NCBI GenBank assembly: GCA_963778465.1
Contig: CAVZUK010000003.1
Location: forward strand, 372,001-436,000
DNA length: 64,000 nucleotides
Direction of reading: 5' to 3'
Source of the DNA: CAVZBW01 sp963778465
GTDB taxonomy: Bacteria; Actinomycetota; Acidimicrobiia; Acidimicrobiales; RAAP-2
Of this stretch, positions 33,200 through 40,876 are shown in pieces. A model generated the notes under the pieces. The model made no database searches. It was not told the origin of the DNA and saw nothing but the letters and a program-made list of their open reading frames with translations. The stretch's first letter is position 1. Each line of letters begins with the position of its first letter. The translations under genes and the position numbers were made by a program.

Positions 33200-33519
33200 G
33201 ATGAGCTGGCAGGCTGAACCTTCGATGAACGGGGTGATGATCGAGCGAACGCACGATGCGGGTGTGCTCGCTCAGATCCACGGCGAGACCGTTAGTCACG
33301 CATACGGCGGCTTCTTCCCGGCCGGCTCTGAGCCACCAGATGTGGCCGCGCTCGCAGCCACGTGGGGAAGAGCGCCTTGGCGACCCCCCGTTTGCGGCCT
33401 TGCTGGCCAAGCTGGAGGGAACGCCAATAGGTTCCGTTATGACTCGCCTGGACCCCGACTACGAAGGCAAAGCTCAGATGGTCGGTGGTCCCGCAACTCA
33501 GAGCGCGACCGCTGCGTAG
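33200..33519 (+). pseudogene. GNAT-type acetyltransferase fragment with frameshift
   Basis: Two plus-strand frames together give the N-terminal part of a GNAT protein: IERTHDAGVLAQIHGETVSH, GGFFPAGSEPPDVAALAATW, then after a shift near 33364 EERLGDPPFAALLAKLEGTP and GSVMTRLDPDYEGKAQM. The acetyl-CoA loop and the C-terminus are missing; the frame meets the end of the KAS III gene. It is a decayed gene. Confidence 0.6.
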
Positions 33520-34655
33520 CCGTTCATGGCACCGTTTCCGGCACCGATCCACAAGAAGACCACGAGATCGCCCTCCTTGACCCGGCCGGCGCGGCGGTCC
33601 TCGTCCAGCAGGATCAAGGTGCTTGCCGCTGACGTATTTCCATAGTGATCGACGCTGATCGGTGCCCGCTCAGGTGGCAGACCGAGCATCTCGATTGCCT
33701 GACGGACCACCACTCCGTTGGCCTGGTGCAGGTACCAGCGGGCCACCATGTCGACGTCGAAGTCGGCTCCGGTGAAGGGCTTTACGGTGGTCGGCCAATC
33801 CTCCTCGAGCATCTGGAAATCACGCGCCATCAACGGAGCGAAGACCTCGGCCACCTTGACGCCGTCCATCAAGAACACGTGATCGGCGACGTTGGTGGCA
33901 GAGGTGTGATGCAGGCAGCCGCCTCCAGGGTAGGTGACCAGCCCGATGTCGGGGCTTGTCTCGTTGCACACCGACAGCAAGCCGGTGGGACGATGCGTTG
34001 CGTCGTGCGGCGCCGAGCGCCAAACGGCAGCTCCCGCACCGTCGGCGAACATGAGCGGCGCCAACCACCCCAGGCCGCTCTCGTGCTCGTAGTAGTAGTC
34101 GTGCACCTCGGGCCCGAAGTAGCCCGACGGGCAATTGCTCGCTACCACCAGGGCGGTGGCGGGTGCCATCGAGACGAGCGAACTCGCCGCCGTGCGAAAT
34201 CCAGAAGACAGCCCGGCGCAACCGAGGTTGTGGTGGGTCAGGTCGGTATCCCGTCGCAACCCGAGCTCGGTCATGAGGAACCGGAAGTGGTCCTGGCATG
34301 CGATGAGGTCCGGGGTAGTCGACACATGGACCACGATGTCGACGTCGGTAGCGTCGATGCCGGCATCGACAAGGGCAGCGCGCCCGGCCCGGAGCGCTAA
34401 GTCACCGTCGTACATGCCCCCCTCGGCCCGCGTTCGTTTGCCCCGTCCGCCAAACTCATAATCCAACCGGCGCTCATGGATGCCGAGGTGCTTGACGACC
34501 CACTCGGGTTCGAGGGCCCTGCCGTCAGGGCGAGTGGGGTGGAGGTACTCCAAGATCTCCTCGTTGGAGACTCGCCGATCCGGCAAGTAGGAGCCGACGC
34601 CCATCAGGGAAACCGAGACTTCGGAACCCAACCTTGGGATCACGGAATTAGTCAT
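33498..34655 (-). CDS. 3-oxoacyl-ACP synthase III (KAS III/FabH-like)
   Basis: A 385-residue thiolase-fold condensing enzyme. The triad is Cys146 in NLGCAGLSSG, His310 in YLHQAN and Asn340 in YGNTSAAST. FabH proper is about 320-335 residues; this is longer, with inserts near 35-80 and 195-215 (FGPEVHDYYYEHESGLGWL), as in KAS III paralogues acting on unusual acyl starters or in secondary lipid synthesis. The NTSAAST motif supports an acyl-CoA/ACP condensing role. No acyl carrier protein or partner ketosynthase is adjacent, so the product is unknown. Confidence 0.85.
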   Translation of the reverse strand: MTNSVIPRLGSEVSVSLMGVGSYLPDRRVSNEEILEYLHPTRPDGRALEPEWVVKHLGIHERRLDYEFGGRGKRTRAEGGMYDGDLALRAGRAALVDAGIDATDVDIVVHVSTTPDLIACQDHFRFLMTELGLRRDTDLTHHNLGCAGLSSGFRTAASSLVSMAPATALVVASNCPSGYFGPEVHDYYYEHESGLGWLAPLMFADGAGAAVWRSAPHDATHRPTGLLSVCNETSPDIGLVTYPGGGCLHHTSATNVADHVFLMDGVKVAEVFAPLMARDFQMLEEDWPTTVKPFTGADFDVDMVARWYLHQANGVVVRQAIEMLGLPPERAPISVDHYGNTSAASTLILLDEDRRAGRVKEGDLVVFLWIGAGNGAMNGYAAVAL

Positions 34656-34862
34656 CGAGCCACCTCACTGCCGCTCGCTATCTCCCCTTTGCCCTCCACT
34701 GCCAATTCAATGACGGTCCAGGTGGGTAGCACAGGGACCAACGTCCTGATCTGTTAGCCACCCAGCAAACCCGGCCGGGATGAAGCTCCTCATGGAGCTC
34801 GACCGTCTCGAGTCGTCGTGTTCGTCGAGCCGGCGATCGCAGGTCCGGGTCGTCCTCCCAGC

Positions 34863-34910
34863 GGCGGTTGCAACCGCCATCGGTCGGAGTCAATTCGGTC
34901 GGAGTCAATT
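34863..34910. repeat. 16-bp palindrome followed by a 15-bp tandem duplication
   Basis: GGCGGTTGCAACCGCC (34863-34878) is a perfect palindrome. Immediately after it CGGTCGGAGTCAATT occurs twice in tandem (34881-34895, 34896-34910). The cluster sits between the 3' end of the P-loop gene (-) and the 5' side of the KAS III gene (-), so it may be regulatory for the latter or a terminator/insertion scar. Confidence 0.5.
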
Positions 34911-34920
34911 GAGCGGTAGC

Positions 34921-35391
34921 TCAGTCGCAGAGGCTTGAGACCGTCGCGATCTCTTCCAGGGATTTGGCCACCGCCTCGTGGGTTTGCCGAGGACGTTCGA
35001 CCTGTGGCACATGTCCCCAGTCGAGCTCGACGTGACAAGCCCGTGGTAGCGCCTCAGTGACGTCGGCGTCCAGCACCACGTGGAACACGTCGAGGTTGCG
35101 CTTGGCGAGACCACCGCGAAGCTCTGCCCAGTACGTCTCGACGAGCACGGTCTGCACCGCGAGGAGTGGGTCACCGGTCAACGAGGCGATCTCGCTGGCC
35201 ACTACTGGGACGAGGAAGCGCCAAGGCACCAAGTCCTGGAAGTCGTCGAAGCCGAGTTCGCCGAGGTTCGCCCTCAGCATGGATCCCACCCACTCCGGAT
35301 CGAACAGGCGCCAGGTACGCTCGCGCTCTCGAACAAGACTGGCAGTCGTCGTCTTGCCGACGCCGAATGCGCCGTTGATCCAGAGAATCAT
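34921..35391 (-). CDS. P-loop ATPase/kinase, TmrB-like
   Basis: A 156-residue protein beginning MILWINGAFGVGKTTTASLV, a Walker A motif at the extreme N-terminus. WRLFDPEWVGSMLRANLGEL and FDDFQDLVPWRFLVP follow. This order matches small TmrB-like (tunicamycin-resistance-type) P-loop proteins found in many actinobacteria, usually about 170-190 residues. The C-terminus here is shorter and lacks the usual aromatic end. Nucleotide binding is well supported; the substrate is not. Confidence 0.75.
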   Translation of the reverse strand: MILWINGAFGVGKTTTASLVRERERTWRLFDPEWVGSMLRANLGELGFDDFQDLVPWRFLVPVVASEIASLTGDPLLAVQTVLVETYWAELRGGLAKRNLDVFHVVLDADVTEALPRACHVELDWGHVPQVERPRQTHEAVAKSLEEIATVSSLCD

Positions 35392-35570
35392 CTACTCATT
35401 TTGGATGATTAACGAGGACCGGTGGAACGACGACCGTTCTCGGCCCTTTGATCGGTGCGCATCAGCACGAAGCGCGCCAGCTCGCATCTGATGTGGATCG
35501 AACGAAGGGGGGTGAACGTTGCCTGTCGCGGCAGTAGTCGTGCGGGGCGGCGCTGCTCGTGCTCGTTCGG

Positions 35571-35735
35571 CTATGTCGAAGGTTCCCCAACCAGACCGTC
35601 GACCCATTGAAATTCGTCCGCCTCGTGCCGGGCCGGTGTGATCCACCGTAGGTAAGGGTCGGCCAGAGCGAGGAGCGAGATGATCGCCTCAGTGGGCCCT
35701 TGGACGGTTGCGGCGCCCTGCTGTCGCCGAGGCAT
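35571..35735 (-). CDS. Small hypothetical ORF, 54 aa
   Basis: An ATG at 35735 opens a frame ending TAG at 35571. It encodes a protein-like stretch (AIISLLALADPYLRWITPAR, then HEADEFQWVDGLVGEPST). The frame is open further upstream without a start to about 35820, so it may be the 3' end of a decayed longer gene. No family is recognised and there is no ribosome site. Confidence 0.25.
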   Translation of the reverse strand: MPRRQQGAATVQGPTEAIISLLALADPYLRWITPARHEADEFQWVDGLVGEPST

Positions 35736-36013
35736 GATGTTCTCGATGCCAGACGTTGGACCCCCTGCGACGCCGACGGGAGGTTGGTCGGACGATCGAG
35801 GATCAGTTGGAGTGGATGCTTGAGGCAGGCATGGTCAACGTCGACTGCCTGTGGCGCTGGCGTGGATTCGCACTGCTCGTCGGCGAAGTGACCTAGGACC
35901 TCCTTGCACGCGCCGCGCCAGGCGCAGTCGGCCATCTCTAGGCCGTAAGCCACCCCGTTCCTCGAATGGCGACGCGGCTCTGGGTGGTGCACCGCTCAGT
36001 TCGGCACACAACA
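35736..36013. other. Intergenic region, no supported gene
   Basis: Competing frames on both strands lack family signatures. The flanks suggest gene decay. The region presumably includes the promoter of the nucleotidyltransferase at 36014. Confidence 0.4.
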
Positions 36014-36730
36014 ATGGGCCACATGGACGAATTGTCCCTGGCACGAGAGGTCTTGGCGACACGATTCCCAGATGCCACCTGCGCTTTCCTGTGCGCCGCG
36101 TCGACGGGCACCGCTCGGACCGCGACGTCTGACCTGGACATCGCCGTGATCGAGGGAAAGGAAATCGCCAGTCGTTGGGAGGGTTTTCATTGCGGCGAGG
36201 TACCCGTCGAGCTCTTCGTGGCCGACCTGCAAGGTTGGAAACGTTATGTTGCCAGCGAGGTGAACGAGCGAAAGCCGGTGGTCTTGCGAATCACGGCGAC
36301 CGGGTGGTCAATCCGAGCCGATTCGGCCGGGGCGACGCTAAAAGCCACTGCCCAACACCTCCTCGACGCCGGTCCACCACCATTTGCGCCGTCCGAAGTT
36401 GACCTTCGCCGACGGCTGCTTTCCGACTTGCTCGATGACCTACACGATGTCGACGACGATATCGAACGGGCATTCCTCGTCCAAGCAGTTCTCGAGTCGA
36501 CGGCCGAGTTGTTCCTTGGGCTTCGCCAACGCTGGCTCGGATCGGGGAAATGGCTGGGTCGGCTCGTCGCCGCTGAGTCAAACGAGGTCGCACGAGACCT
36601 CGTCGATGGGGCGCGCTTGGCGCATGACGGAATAGGCGATCGCCTCCTTGCCGTTGCCGACAGGATCCTCGCCGACGCGGGTGGGCGGCCGATGCGGTCT
36701 GATTGGGTGGCATACGTCGACAATGAGTGA
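36014..36730 (+). CDS. Nucleotidyltransferase-domain protein
   Basis: A 238-residue protein. Near residue 30 ASTGTARTATSDLDIAVIEG is a nucleotidyltransferase signature (GS/T-x9-SDxD type) for binding Mg-NTP. The 150-residue C-terminal part is helical and may be the HI0074/HEPN-like substrate domain often fused or paired with minimal nucleotidyltransferases. Such proteins occur as antitoxins, antibiotic adenylyltransferases or housekeeping enzymes. The third catalytic Asp is probably in VPVELFVADLQG. Starts at 36014 (MGHM) and 36023 are both possible; neither has a good ribosome site. Neighbours are transposon scars, which suggests transfer. Confidence 0.65.
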   Translation: MGHMDELSLAREVLATRFPDATCAFLCAASTGTARTATSDLDIAVIEGKEIASRWEGFHCGEVPVELFVADLQGWKRYVASEVNERKPVVLRITATGWSIRADSAGATLKATAQHLLDAGPPPFAPSEVDLRRRLLSDLLDDLHDVDDDIERAFLVQAVLESTAELFLGLRQRWLGSGKWLGRLVAAESNEVARDLVDGARLAHDGIGDRLLAVADRILADAGGRPMRSDWVAYVDNE

Positions 36731-36852
36731 CGCCCAAAATTGAGATTTGCAATTTGACAGGAAGCCTTTCTCCCCATTGGACGTGCACGGCCAACTTCCC
36801 CTTCACGCCACGTTTGGAGATGGTGCTGCCCCGCTTCCGTGGACACGGTTTG
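36731..36852. other. Short non-coding stretch before the IS3 remnant
   Basis: 122 bp between the nucleotidyltransferase stop and the IS3 OrfB remnant. No feature seen. Confidence 0.4.
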
Positions 36853-37047
36853 CTAAGCCACTGACTCCGATTCATAGTCGGCGGGGGAACGGTAACCGAG
36901 ACGCTTCTGGGTCCGTTGGGGGTTCTAGAAGCCCTCGATGTAGGCGAAGGTCGCCGAGCGCAGGAGCGCTCGAGTCGGCCAGGTTCGCCGGAGGTGGATC
37001 CAGGAGAGCTCCCGCTTGAGGGTGGCCCAGACGGCCTCGACGGCGGG
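36853..37047 (-). pseudogene. IS3-family OrfB C-terminal remnant with amber codon
   Basis: On the minus strand AVEAVWATLKRELSWIHLR and ATFAYIEGF match the end of an IS3-family integrase. A TAG then replaces the expected Tyr of the YNP motif, followed in frame by NPQRTQKRLGYRSPADYES and a stop at 36853-36855. The catalytic DDE core upstream is missing: the sequence beyond 37047 belongs to an alpha/beta-hydrolase fragment on the other strand. Confidence 0.75.
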
Positions 37048-37059
37048 GTTATCGGATCG

Positions 37060-37159
37060 CTCGCCGCCACGTGTCACGTGATCGTGTTCGACCTTCGCGG
37101 CGGGGGACGGAGCGACAAGCCCCCTGGCCCTTACACCATCGAGCAGATGGCCGACGACG
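37060..37159 (+). pseudogene. Alpha/beta-hydrolase fragment
   Basis: About 33 codons read CHVIVFDLRGGGRSDKPPGP followed by YTIEQMADD. This is the strand-3/helix region of alpha/beta hydrolases (FDxRGxGxSDKP). It is bounded by an IS3 remnant on the left and a transposase tail on the right, so it is a captured or broken piece of a host gene. Confidence 0.6.
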
Positions 37160-37477
37160 ATGCTGCGCAACGGGGTCGAGGGCGCCAATGCCTTCACGAA
37201 GGACCCGGCGTACCAGGACATCGGAGAGGCCGGTCGTCGACGTATCCGCGGCCTTGGCGCTCAGAGCCTCCTGGTGGCGATGATGGTCACGGCGGCCAAC
37301 CTTTGCAAGATCGAGGGCTTTCTCGAGAAGCTGGCCTCGAAGAGGCCCGGCGCCCGCGCCCGGAAGGCGACGCGCAAGCGGCCAGATATCTCGAATTCCA
37401 AATGGGCCAAGGACCGCGTGCGCATCCCGAAGCCCAAGAAGGCCGCGCCCAAATCCGGGCAAGGGTCCTCCCCTTAA
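37160..37477 (+). pseudogene. Transposase C-terminal tail remnant, copy 3 (longest)
   Basis: ATG at 37160 opens 105 codons: MLRNGVEGANAFTKDPAYQD, RRRIRGLGAQSLLVAMMVTA, ANLCKIEGFLEKLASKRPGA and a basic tail ending KSGQGSSP. It is the C-terminal 100 residues of a DDE transposase and the best preserved of the three copies (others at 7096-7300 and 28633-28803). The catalytic part is absent. Confidence 0.7.
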
Positions 37478-37690
37478 CCTGAGCTTCAGCTCGAGGTTCT
37501 TCCTAACCCCCGCTCACTTTGGCGCGCCCGGGTTTCGACGATCGCGAGAATTCCGGCGGTGCGCGAGCGTTCAGGGAGTTCGGTCCGCGGTTCTTTCACC
37601 CGATCCCCCAAAGGGGACCCCATTCACTCGTTCGATTCCGGATCTGCCAGGAGTTTCGCGAGCCTCCCGGCGACCAATCGAAATCGAACC
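37478..37690. other. Non-coding stretch before the TTGG array
   Basis: No coding or RNA feature recognised. It contains CCCCCAAAGGGGACCCC-type low-complexity runs and separates transposon debris from the conserved tRNA/fha block. Confidence 0.4.
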
Positions 37691-37758
37691 TTGGTTGGTT
37701 GGTTGGTTGGTTGGTTGGTTGGTTGGTTGGTTGGTTGGTTGGTTGGTTGGTTGGTTGG
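37691..37758. repeat. (TTGG)17 tetranucleotide array abutting tRNA-Leu
   Basis: Seventeen uninterrupted TTGG units. The last unit contains the TGG (37756-37758) that is the complement of the encoded 3' CCA of tRNA-Leu on the minus strand. Read along the tRNA strand the array is (CCAA)n starting from the CCA end. Tetranucleotide arrays of this length are prone to slipped-strand change in copy number. Confidence 0.95.
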
Positions 37759-37842
37759 TGGGCGAGGGGGGACTTGAACCCCCACATCCTTTCGGACACA
37801 GGAACCTGAATCCTGCGCGTCTGCCTATTCCGCCACTCGCCC
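37756..37842 (-). tRNA. leuT: tRNA-Leu (anticodon CAG), CCA encoded
   Basis: The minus strand folds as a class II tRNA. Acceptor GGGCGAG (from 37842) pairs with CTCGCCC (37766-37760), with discriminator A and encoded CCA. The D-arm region is TGGCGGAATAGGCAGACGCG. The anticodon arm carries CAG in GGATTCAGGTTCC. The long variable arm TGTCCGAAAGGAT and T-arm GTGGGGGTTCAAGTCCC follow. The position divergent from fhaA is the same as leuT beside fhaA in M. tuberculosis (from memory). The CCA end runs directly into the TTGG array. Confidence 0.95.
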
Positions 37843-38052
37843 TGGCGACGCGTCAGATTAGTCAACCCGGGGCGCCGGCCTAGACCGGCCCAAATTCGCA
37901 GCCCGGTGCGCTGCACCCGTTGGCTTGCGAGGGGGGGCGCGGCCTGCGATCGGGTTTGTCCTGGCCACCGAGGCCGAGGCCGTGGCCTGGGGTGGAAGCG
38001 AGGAGGGGCCGGCCAGGAGTCGTCACGCGCTGCCGGTAGGCTGAGCCGAACC

Positions 38053-38709
38053 ATGGGACTCCAGGAGTTCGAGCAGCGTCTCGAGCGTCTGGTGGAGGAG
38101 ACGTTGGCGAAGCCATTTAGGAGCAACCTCCAGCCGGTCGAAATCGGTCGGCGACTGACGCGAGAGATGGACCTGCATAGACGGGTGGGCGTGCATGGTC
38201 TCATCGCGCCCAATTACTTCATGGTCCTGCTCGCGACGGAGGACCTGGACCGCTTCGGCAACTTTCTCGACGCCTTGTGCCGGGAGCTCGCCGACGCGGC
38301 ACGGGAGCATGCCCGGATCGAGGGGTACTCCTTCATCGGGCCGGTGCAGGTGGAGATCGTCGAGGGCAACCGGCTGCGGCCGGGGCGTTTCACGGTCAGC
38401 GCGGAGGTCGTGGAGGGGCCCGACGGCCTGGTCTTCGCGGAGCTGGTGCTGCCCGACGGCCAGCGGCTCACGGTCGGCACCGAGCCCGTGGTCATGGGGC
38501 GCCTGCCCGAGTGCGACATCGTTCTCACCGATCCCAACGTGAGCCGCCGGCACGCGGAGGTTCGCCGGCTGGGCGACCAGGTCATGGTGGCTGACCTGGG
38601 GTCGACCAACGGGACTCGGGTCAACGGTGTCCCGATTCGCGAGCAGCGCCTGGAGAGTGGCGACGAGATCTCCCTCGGCTCGACCACCCTCCGCTTCGAG
38701 ATGTCGTGA
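38053..38709 (+). CDS. fhaA: FhaA-like protein (DUF3662 plus FHA domain)
   Basis: A 218-residue protein. Residues 1-110 are the DUF3662 domain (LQEFEQRLERLVEETLAKPF, IAPNYFMVLL). Residues 140-218 are a forkhead-associated domain with the phosphothreonine-binding residues GRLPECDIVL, PNVSRRHAEV and DLGSTNGTRVNG. In mycobacteria FhaA is shorter in linker but serves as a PknB substrate and binds the pseudokinase MviN to control peptidoglycan synthesis. The linker between domains is short here. The stop overlaps the next gene by 4 bp. Confidence 0.92.
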   Translation: MGLQEFEQRLERLVEETLAKPFRSNLQPVEIGRRLTREMDLHRRVGVHGLIAPNYFMVLLATEDLDRFGNFLDALCRELADAAREHARIEGYSFIGPVQVEIVEGNRLRPGRFTVSAEVVEGPDGLVFAELVLPDGQRLTVGTEPVVMGRLPECDIVLTDPNVSRRHAEVRRLGDQVMVADLGSTNGTRVNGVPIREQRLESGDEISLGSTTLRFEMS

Positions 38710-39233
38710 CGCCTGGCGGTCCGATGGGGATCCTCGCAACCACCAACTACCTCGCAACCACCAATTACACGGCCATCGTGCGGCCCCTCCAGTGGCTGGT
38801 GGTCATCGTCGTCTGGCTGTTCTTCCTGCGGGTCGTCCGGGCCGTCTGGGTGGAGGTTCGGCCGGCGGGCCCCCGTCAGCAGGCCAGGGCGGAGCGCAAG
38901 GCCGAGCGGCAGCAGACTCGCAGCCGTCGGCGCCAGCGCCGCCGGCTGCGCCTCGAGGTGGTCGAGCCGACGGACTACCGGGGCACCGTCTACGACCTCG
39001 AGAACGACGTGACCCTCGGTCGCAATCCCAGCTGCGGCATCTCGACGAGCTACGACGCCTACAGCTCGTCGACCCACGCCCGCCTCTACCGGGACGCCGA
39101 CAAGCTGTGGGTCGAGGACCTGGGGTCGACCAACGGCACCTTCGTCAACTCCGAGCAGATTGCCCGCCCCGTGCGATTGTCCCGTGGCGATCTCCTCCAG
39201 GTCGGGGCCACGGTGTTCGAGGTCGTCAAATGA
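38706..39233 (+). CDS. fhaB: FhaB/FipA-like membrane-anchored FHA protein
   Basis: A 175-residue protein with one N-terminal membrane helix (WLVVIVVWLFFLRVVRAVWV, about residues 29-48), a basic Arg/Lys/Gln-rich linker, and a C-terminal FHA domain: VTLGRNPSCGISTS, SSTHARLYR and DLGSTNGTFVNSE. FhaB (FipA) in mycobacteria is phosphorylated by the kinases of this operon and links them to division proteins. The GTG at 38706 overlaps the fhaA stop; an ATG at 38724 is a possible alternative. The stop overlaps pstP by 4 bp. Confidence 0.92.
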   Translation: MTPGGPMGILATTNYLATTNYTAIVRPLQWLVVIVVWLFFLRVVRAVWVEVRPAGPRQQARAERKAERQQTRSRRRQRRRLRLEVVEPTDYRGTVYDLENDVTLGRNPSCGISTSYDAYSSSTHARLYRDADKLWVEDLGSTNGTFVNSEQIARPVRLSRGDLLQVGATVFEVVK

Positions 39234-40816
39234 CGGTCCTGCGGTCGGGGTCTGCGAGCGACGTCGGGCGCGTTCGGAGCAACAACCAGGACCTCGCGCT
39301 CGAGACGTCCAATCTGTTCGCAGTGGCGGACGGTATGGGCGGCCACGTCGGGGGCGAGGTGGCGGCCCGGCTCGCGGTCCAGTCGCTCCGTCAGGCGTTC
39401 GACCAGCAACCGACCGCCCAGGGGTTGGTCGATGCGATCGGCGCGGCCAACCAGGCGATCTGGGTCGAGGGGCAGGAGCAGGCCGACTTGCGGGGGATGG
39501 GTACGACCCTGACGGTCGCAGCCCTAGTGCAGGGGTCGGAGGGCCGGGACGTCCTGGCCCTGGCCAACGTTGGGGACTCCCGGGCCTACGTCTTTGCCGA
39601 CGGGCAGCTTTCCCAGGTCACCTCCGACCACAGCCTGGCGGAGGAGAAGGTCCGCCAAGGCGCCATGACCGAGCAGGAGGCGGCGGTGCATCCACACCGC
39701 CACATCCTCACCCGGGCGCTGGGTGTGGGCCCCGGCGTGGACGTCGATCTGTGGGAGCTCGACCTGAAGACCGGTGACCGGCTCCTGCTGTGCAGTGACG
39801 GGCTCACCAACGAGGTCTCCGACGTGGAGATCGCGGCCCTGCTCGGGGAACGCAGCGATCCCTCGAACGTGGCGCGCGTGCTCGTGGATCTGGCCAATCA
39901 GCACGGTGGCAATGACAACATCACGGTTGTCGTCGTCGACGTCCTCGTCGGCGAAGACGGCGACGGTTCGTCAGCGCCCTCTCGGCCTGCGTCCGCCGCC
40001 GCACTCGCCACGGGGGCGGGTGCAGCCGCCGCGACTGCTGCGGGGGCGGTAGCCGACGGTGACGCCGTGGGCGCGCCGGCTGCATCGCCGGCGGGCGACC
40101 GGGCAGGGGCACCGGGTGTGCCCGGCTCGGAATTCCCGCGAGACGACGACGGGGTGACCTCGGTGGTCCCTGCGGTCGGATCCTCCGCCGCCAACGGGAT
40201 TCGTTCCGCAGATAGATCGCGAGCCATGGGCACCGCGGTCGCCGAGCCACGCACGACGACCGGGATCATCGTGGCGCCCGGCGCGCCCCCGCCACCGCAA
40301 GGCCCCGATGCGAAGAGCAAGCGAGAGATCCGGCGCCGCCGGCGCCGCCGGCAGCCGAGAGCCATCACCCTGCGGGTGGTCTTGTTCGTGTTGCTCTTCG
40401 CCGGGGTCGTTGCCGGCGCTTACTACTTCATCCGTTGGTACGCCAACGACGCCTACTACGTCACCTTGGACAACAACCAGTTGGTCATCTACCAGGGCCG
40501 GCCCGGTGGGGTGTTGTGGTTCAAGCCGCAGGTCGTCGACCGGACGGGTGTCACGACCTCGCAGATCCCCGCGATCAACGTCTCGACGGTCCGTGGCAAG
40601 GTCGTCGAGCCCACGCTTTCGGCCGCTCGTGGCTACGTCAACAACCTGCGCCAGGAGGAGACTTCCCAGCAGCAGCTCTCCAACGGGTCGGGACCCTTTG
40701 CCGGGAGCCAGGCGCCGAGCGTCTCGACCACGGCACCGCCGGCGACCACCACCACGCTGCCGACGACCGATACCTCCGTCACGACCACCACGGCTCCTGC
40801 TCCGAGCGGGCCATGA
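39230..40816 (+). CDS. pstP: PP2C-family Ser/Thr phosphatase PstP
   Basis: A 528-residue membrane phosphatase. Residues 1-240 are a PP2C domain with metal-binding Asp34 (VADGMGGHVGGE), GDSRAY, and C-terminal SDGLTNEVSD and GGNDNITVVVVDV. An Ala/Gly-rich cytoplasmic linker of about 130 residues follows, then a basic stretch and one membrane helix (LRVVLFVLLFAGVVAGAYYF, about 382-401). The extracellular part of about 125 residues begins RWYANDAYYVTLDNNQLVIY and ends in a Thr/Pro-rich tail. The layout matches mycobacterial PstP. It removes phosphate from PknB and its substrates. In Mycobacterium rodA-pbpA-pknA follow; here pknB follows directly. Confidence 0.93.
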   Translation: MTVLRSGSASDVGRVRSNNQDLALETSNLFAVADGMGGHVGGEVAARLAVQSLRQAFDQQPTAQGLVDAIGAANQAIWVEGQEQADLRGMGTTLTVAALVQGSEGRDVLALANVGDSRAYVFADGQLSQVTSDHSLAEEKVRQGAMTEQEAAVHPHRHILTRALGVGPGVDVDLWELDLKTGDRLLLCSDGLTNEVSDVEIAALLGERSDPSNVARVLVDLANQHGGNDNITVVVVDVLVGEDGDGSSAPSRPASAAALATGAGAAAATAAGAVADGDAVGAPAASPAGDRAGAPGVPGSEFPRDDDGVTSVVPAVGSSAANGIRSADRSRAMGTAVAEPRTTTGIIVAPGAPPPPQGPDAKSKREIRRRRRRRQPRAITLRVVLFVLLFAGVVAGAYYFIRWYANDAYYVTLDNNQLVIYQGRPGGVLWFKPQVVDRTGVTTSQIPAINVSTVRGKVVEPTLSAARGYVNNLRQEETSQQQLSNGSGPFAGSQAPSVSTTAPPATTTTLPTTDTSVTTTTAPAPSGP

Positions 40817-40876
40817 GGCAACAGGCTTTTCATGACCAAGGCGCCTGTATGACGACCGCCTAGGCTCTGGAGCGGT

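Larger units (their letters stand above)
32639..33200. other. Non-coding region with an AT-rich island (about 32880-33140)
   Basis: The first part is ordinary high-GC sequence without a gene. From about 32880 to 33140 the sequence becomes distinctly AT-rich, with several inverted repeats: ATTTCTTG/CAAGAAAT at 32946-32962, CTTTCAA/TTTGAAAAG at 33009-33025 and GAAAAGTG/CACTTTTC pairing 33018 with about 33098. It looks like foreign or regulatory-RNA-type sequence rather than a gene. Confidence 0.5.

Noticed and set aside
34905..34950. tRNA-like D-arm sequence GCGGTAGCTCAGTCGCAGAG
   Set aside because: No T-arm GGTTCRA, no anticodon stem and no matching acceptor stem follow. The bases are the 3' end of the TmrB-like gene on the minus strand.
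37559..37883. Open frames with (WLVG)n translated from the TTGG array
   Set aside because: The coding appearance is produced by the tetranucleotide repeat, and the frames run into a tRNA gene. There is no ribosome site or protein-like sequence outside the repeat.
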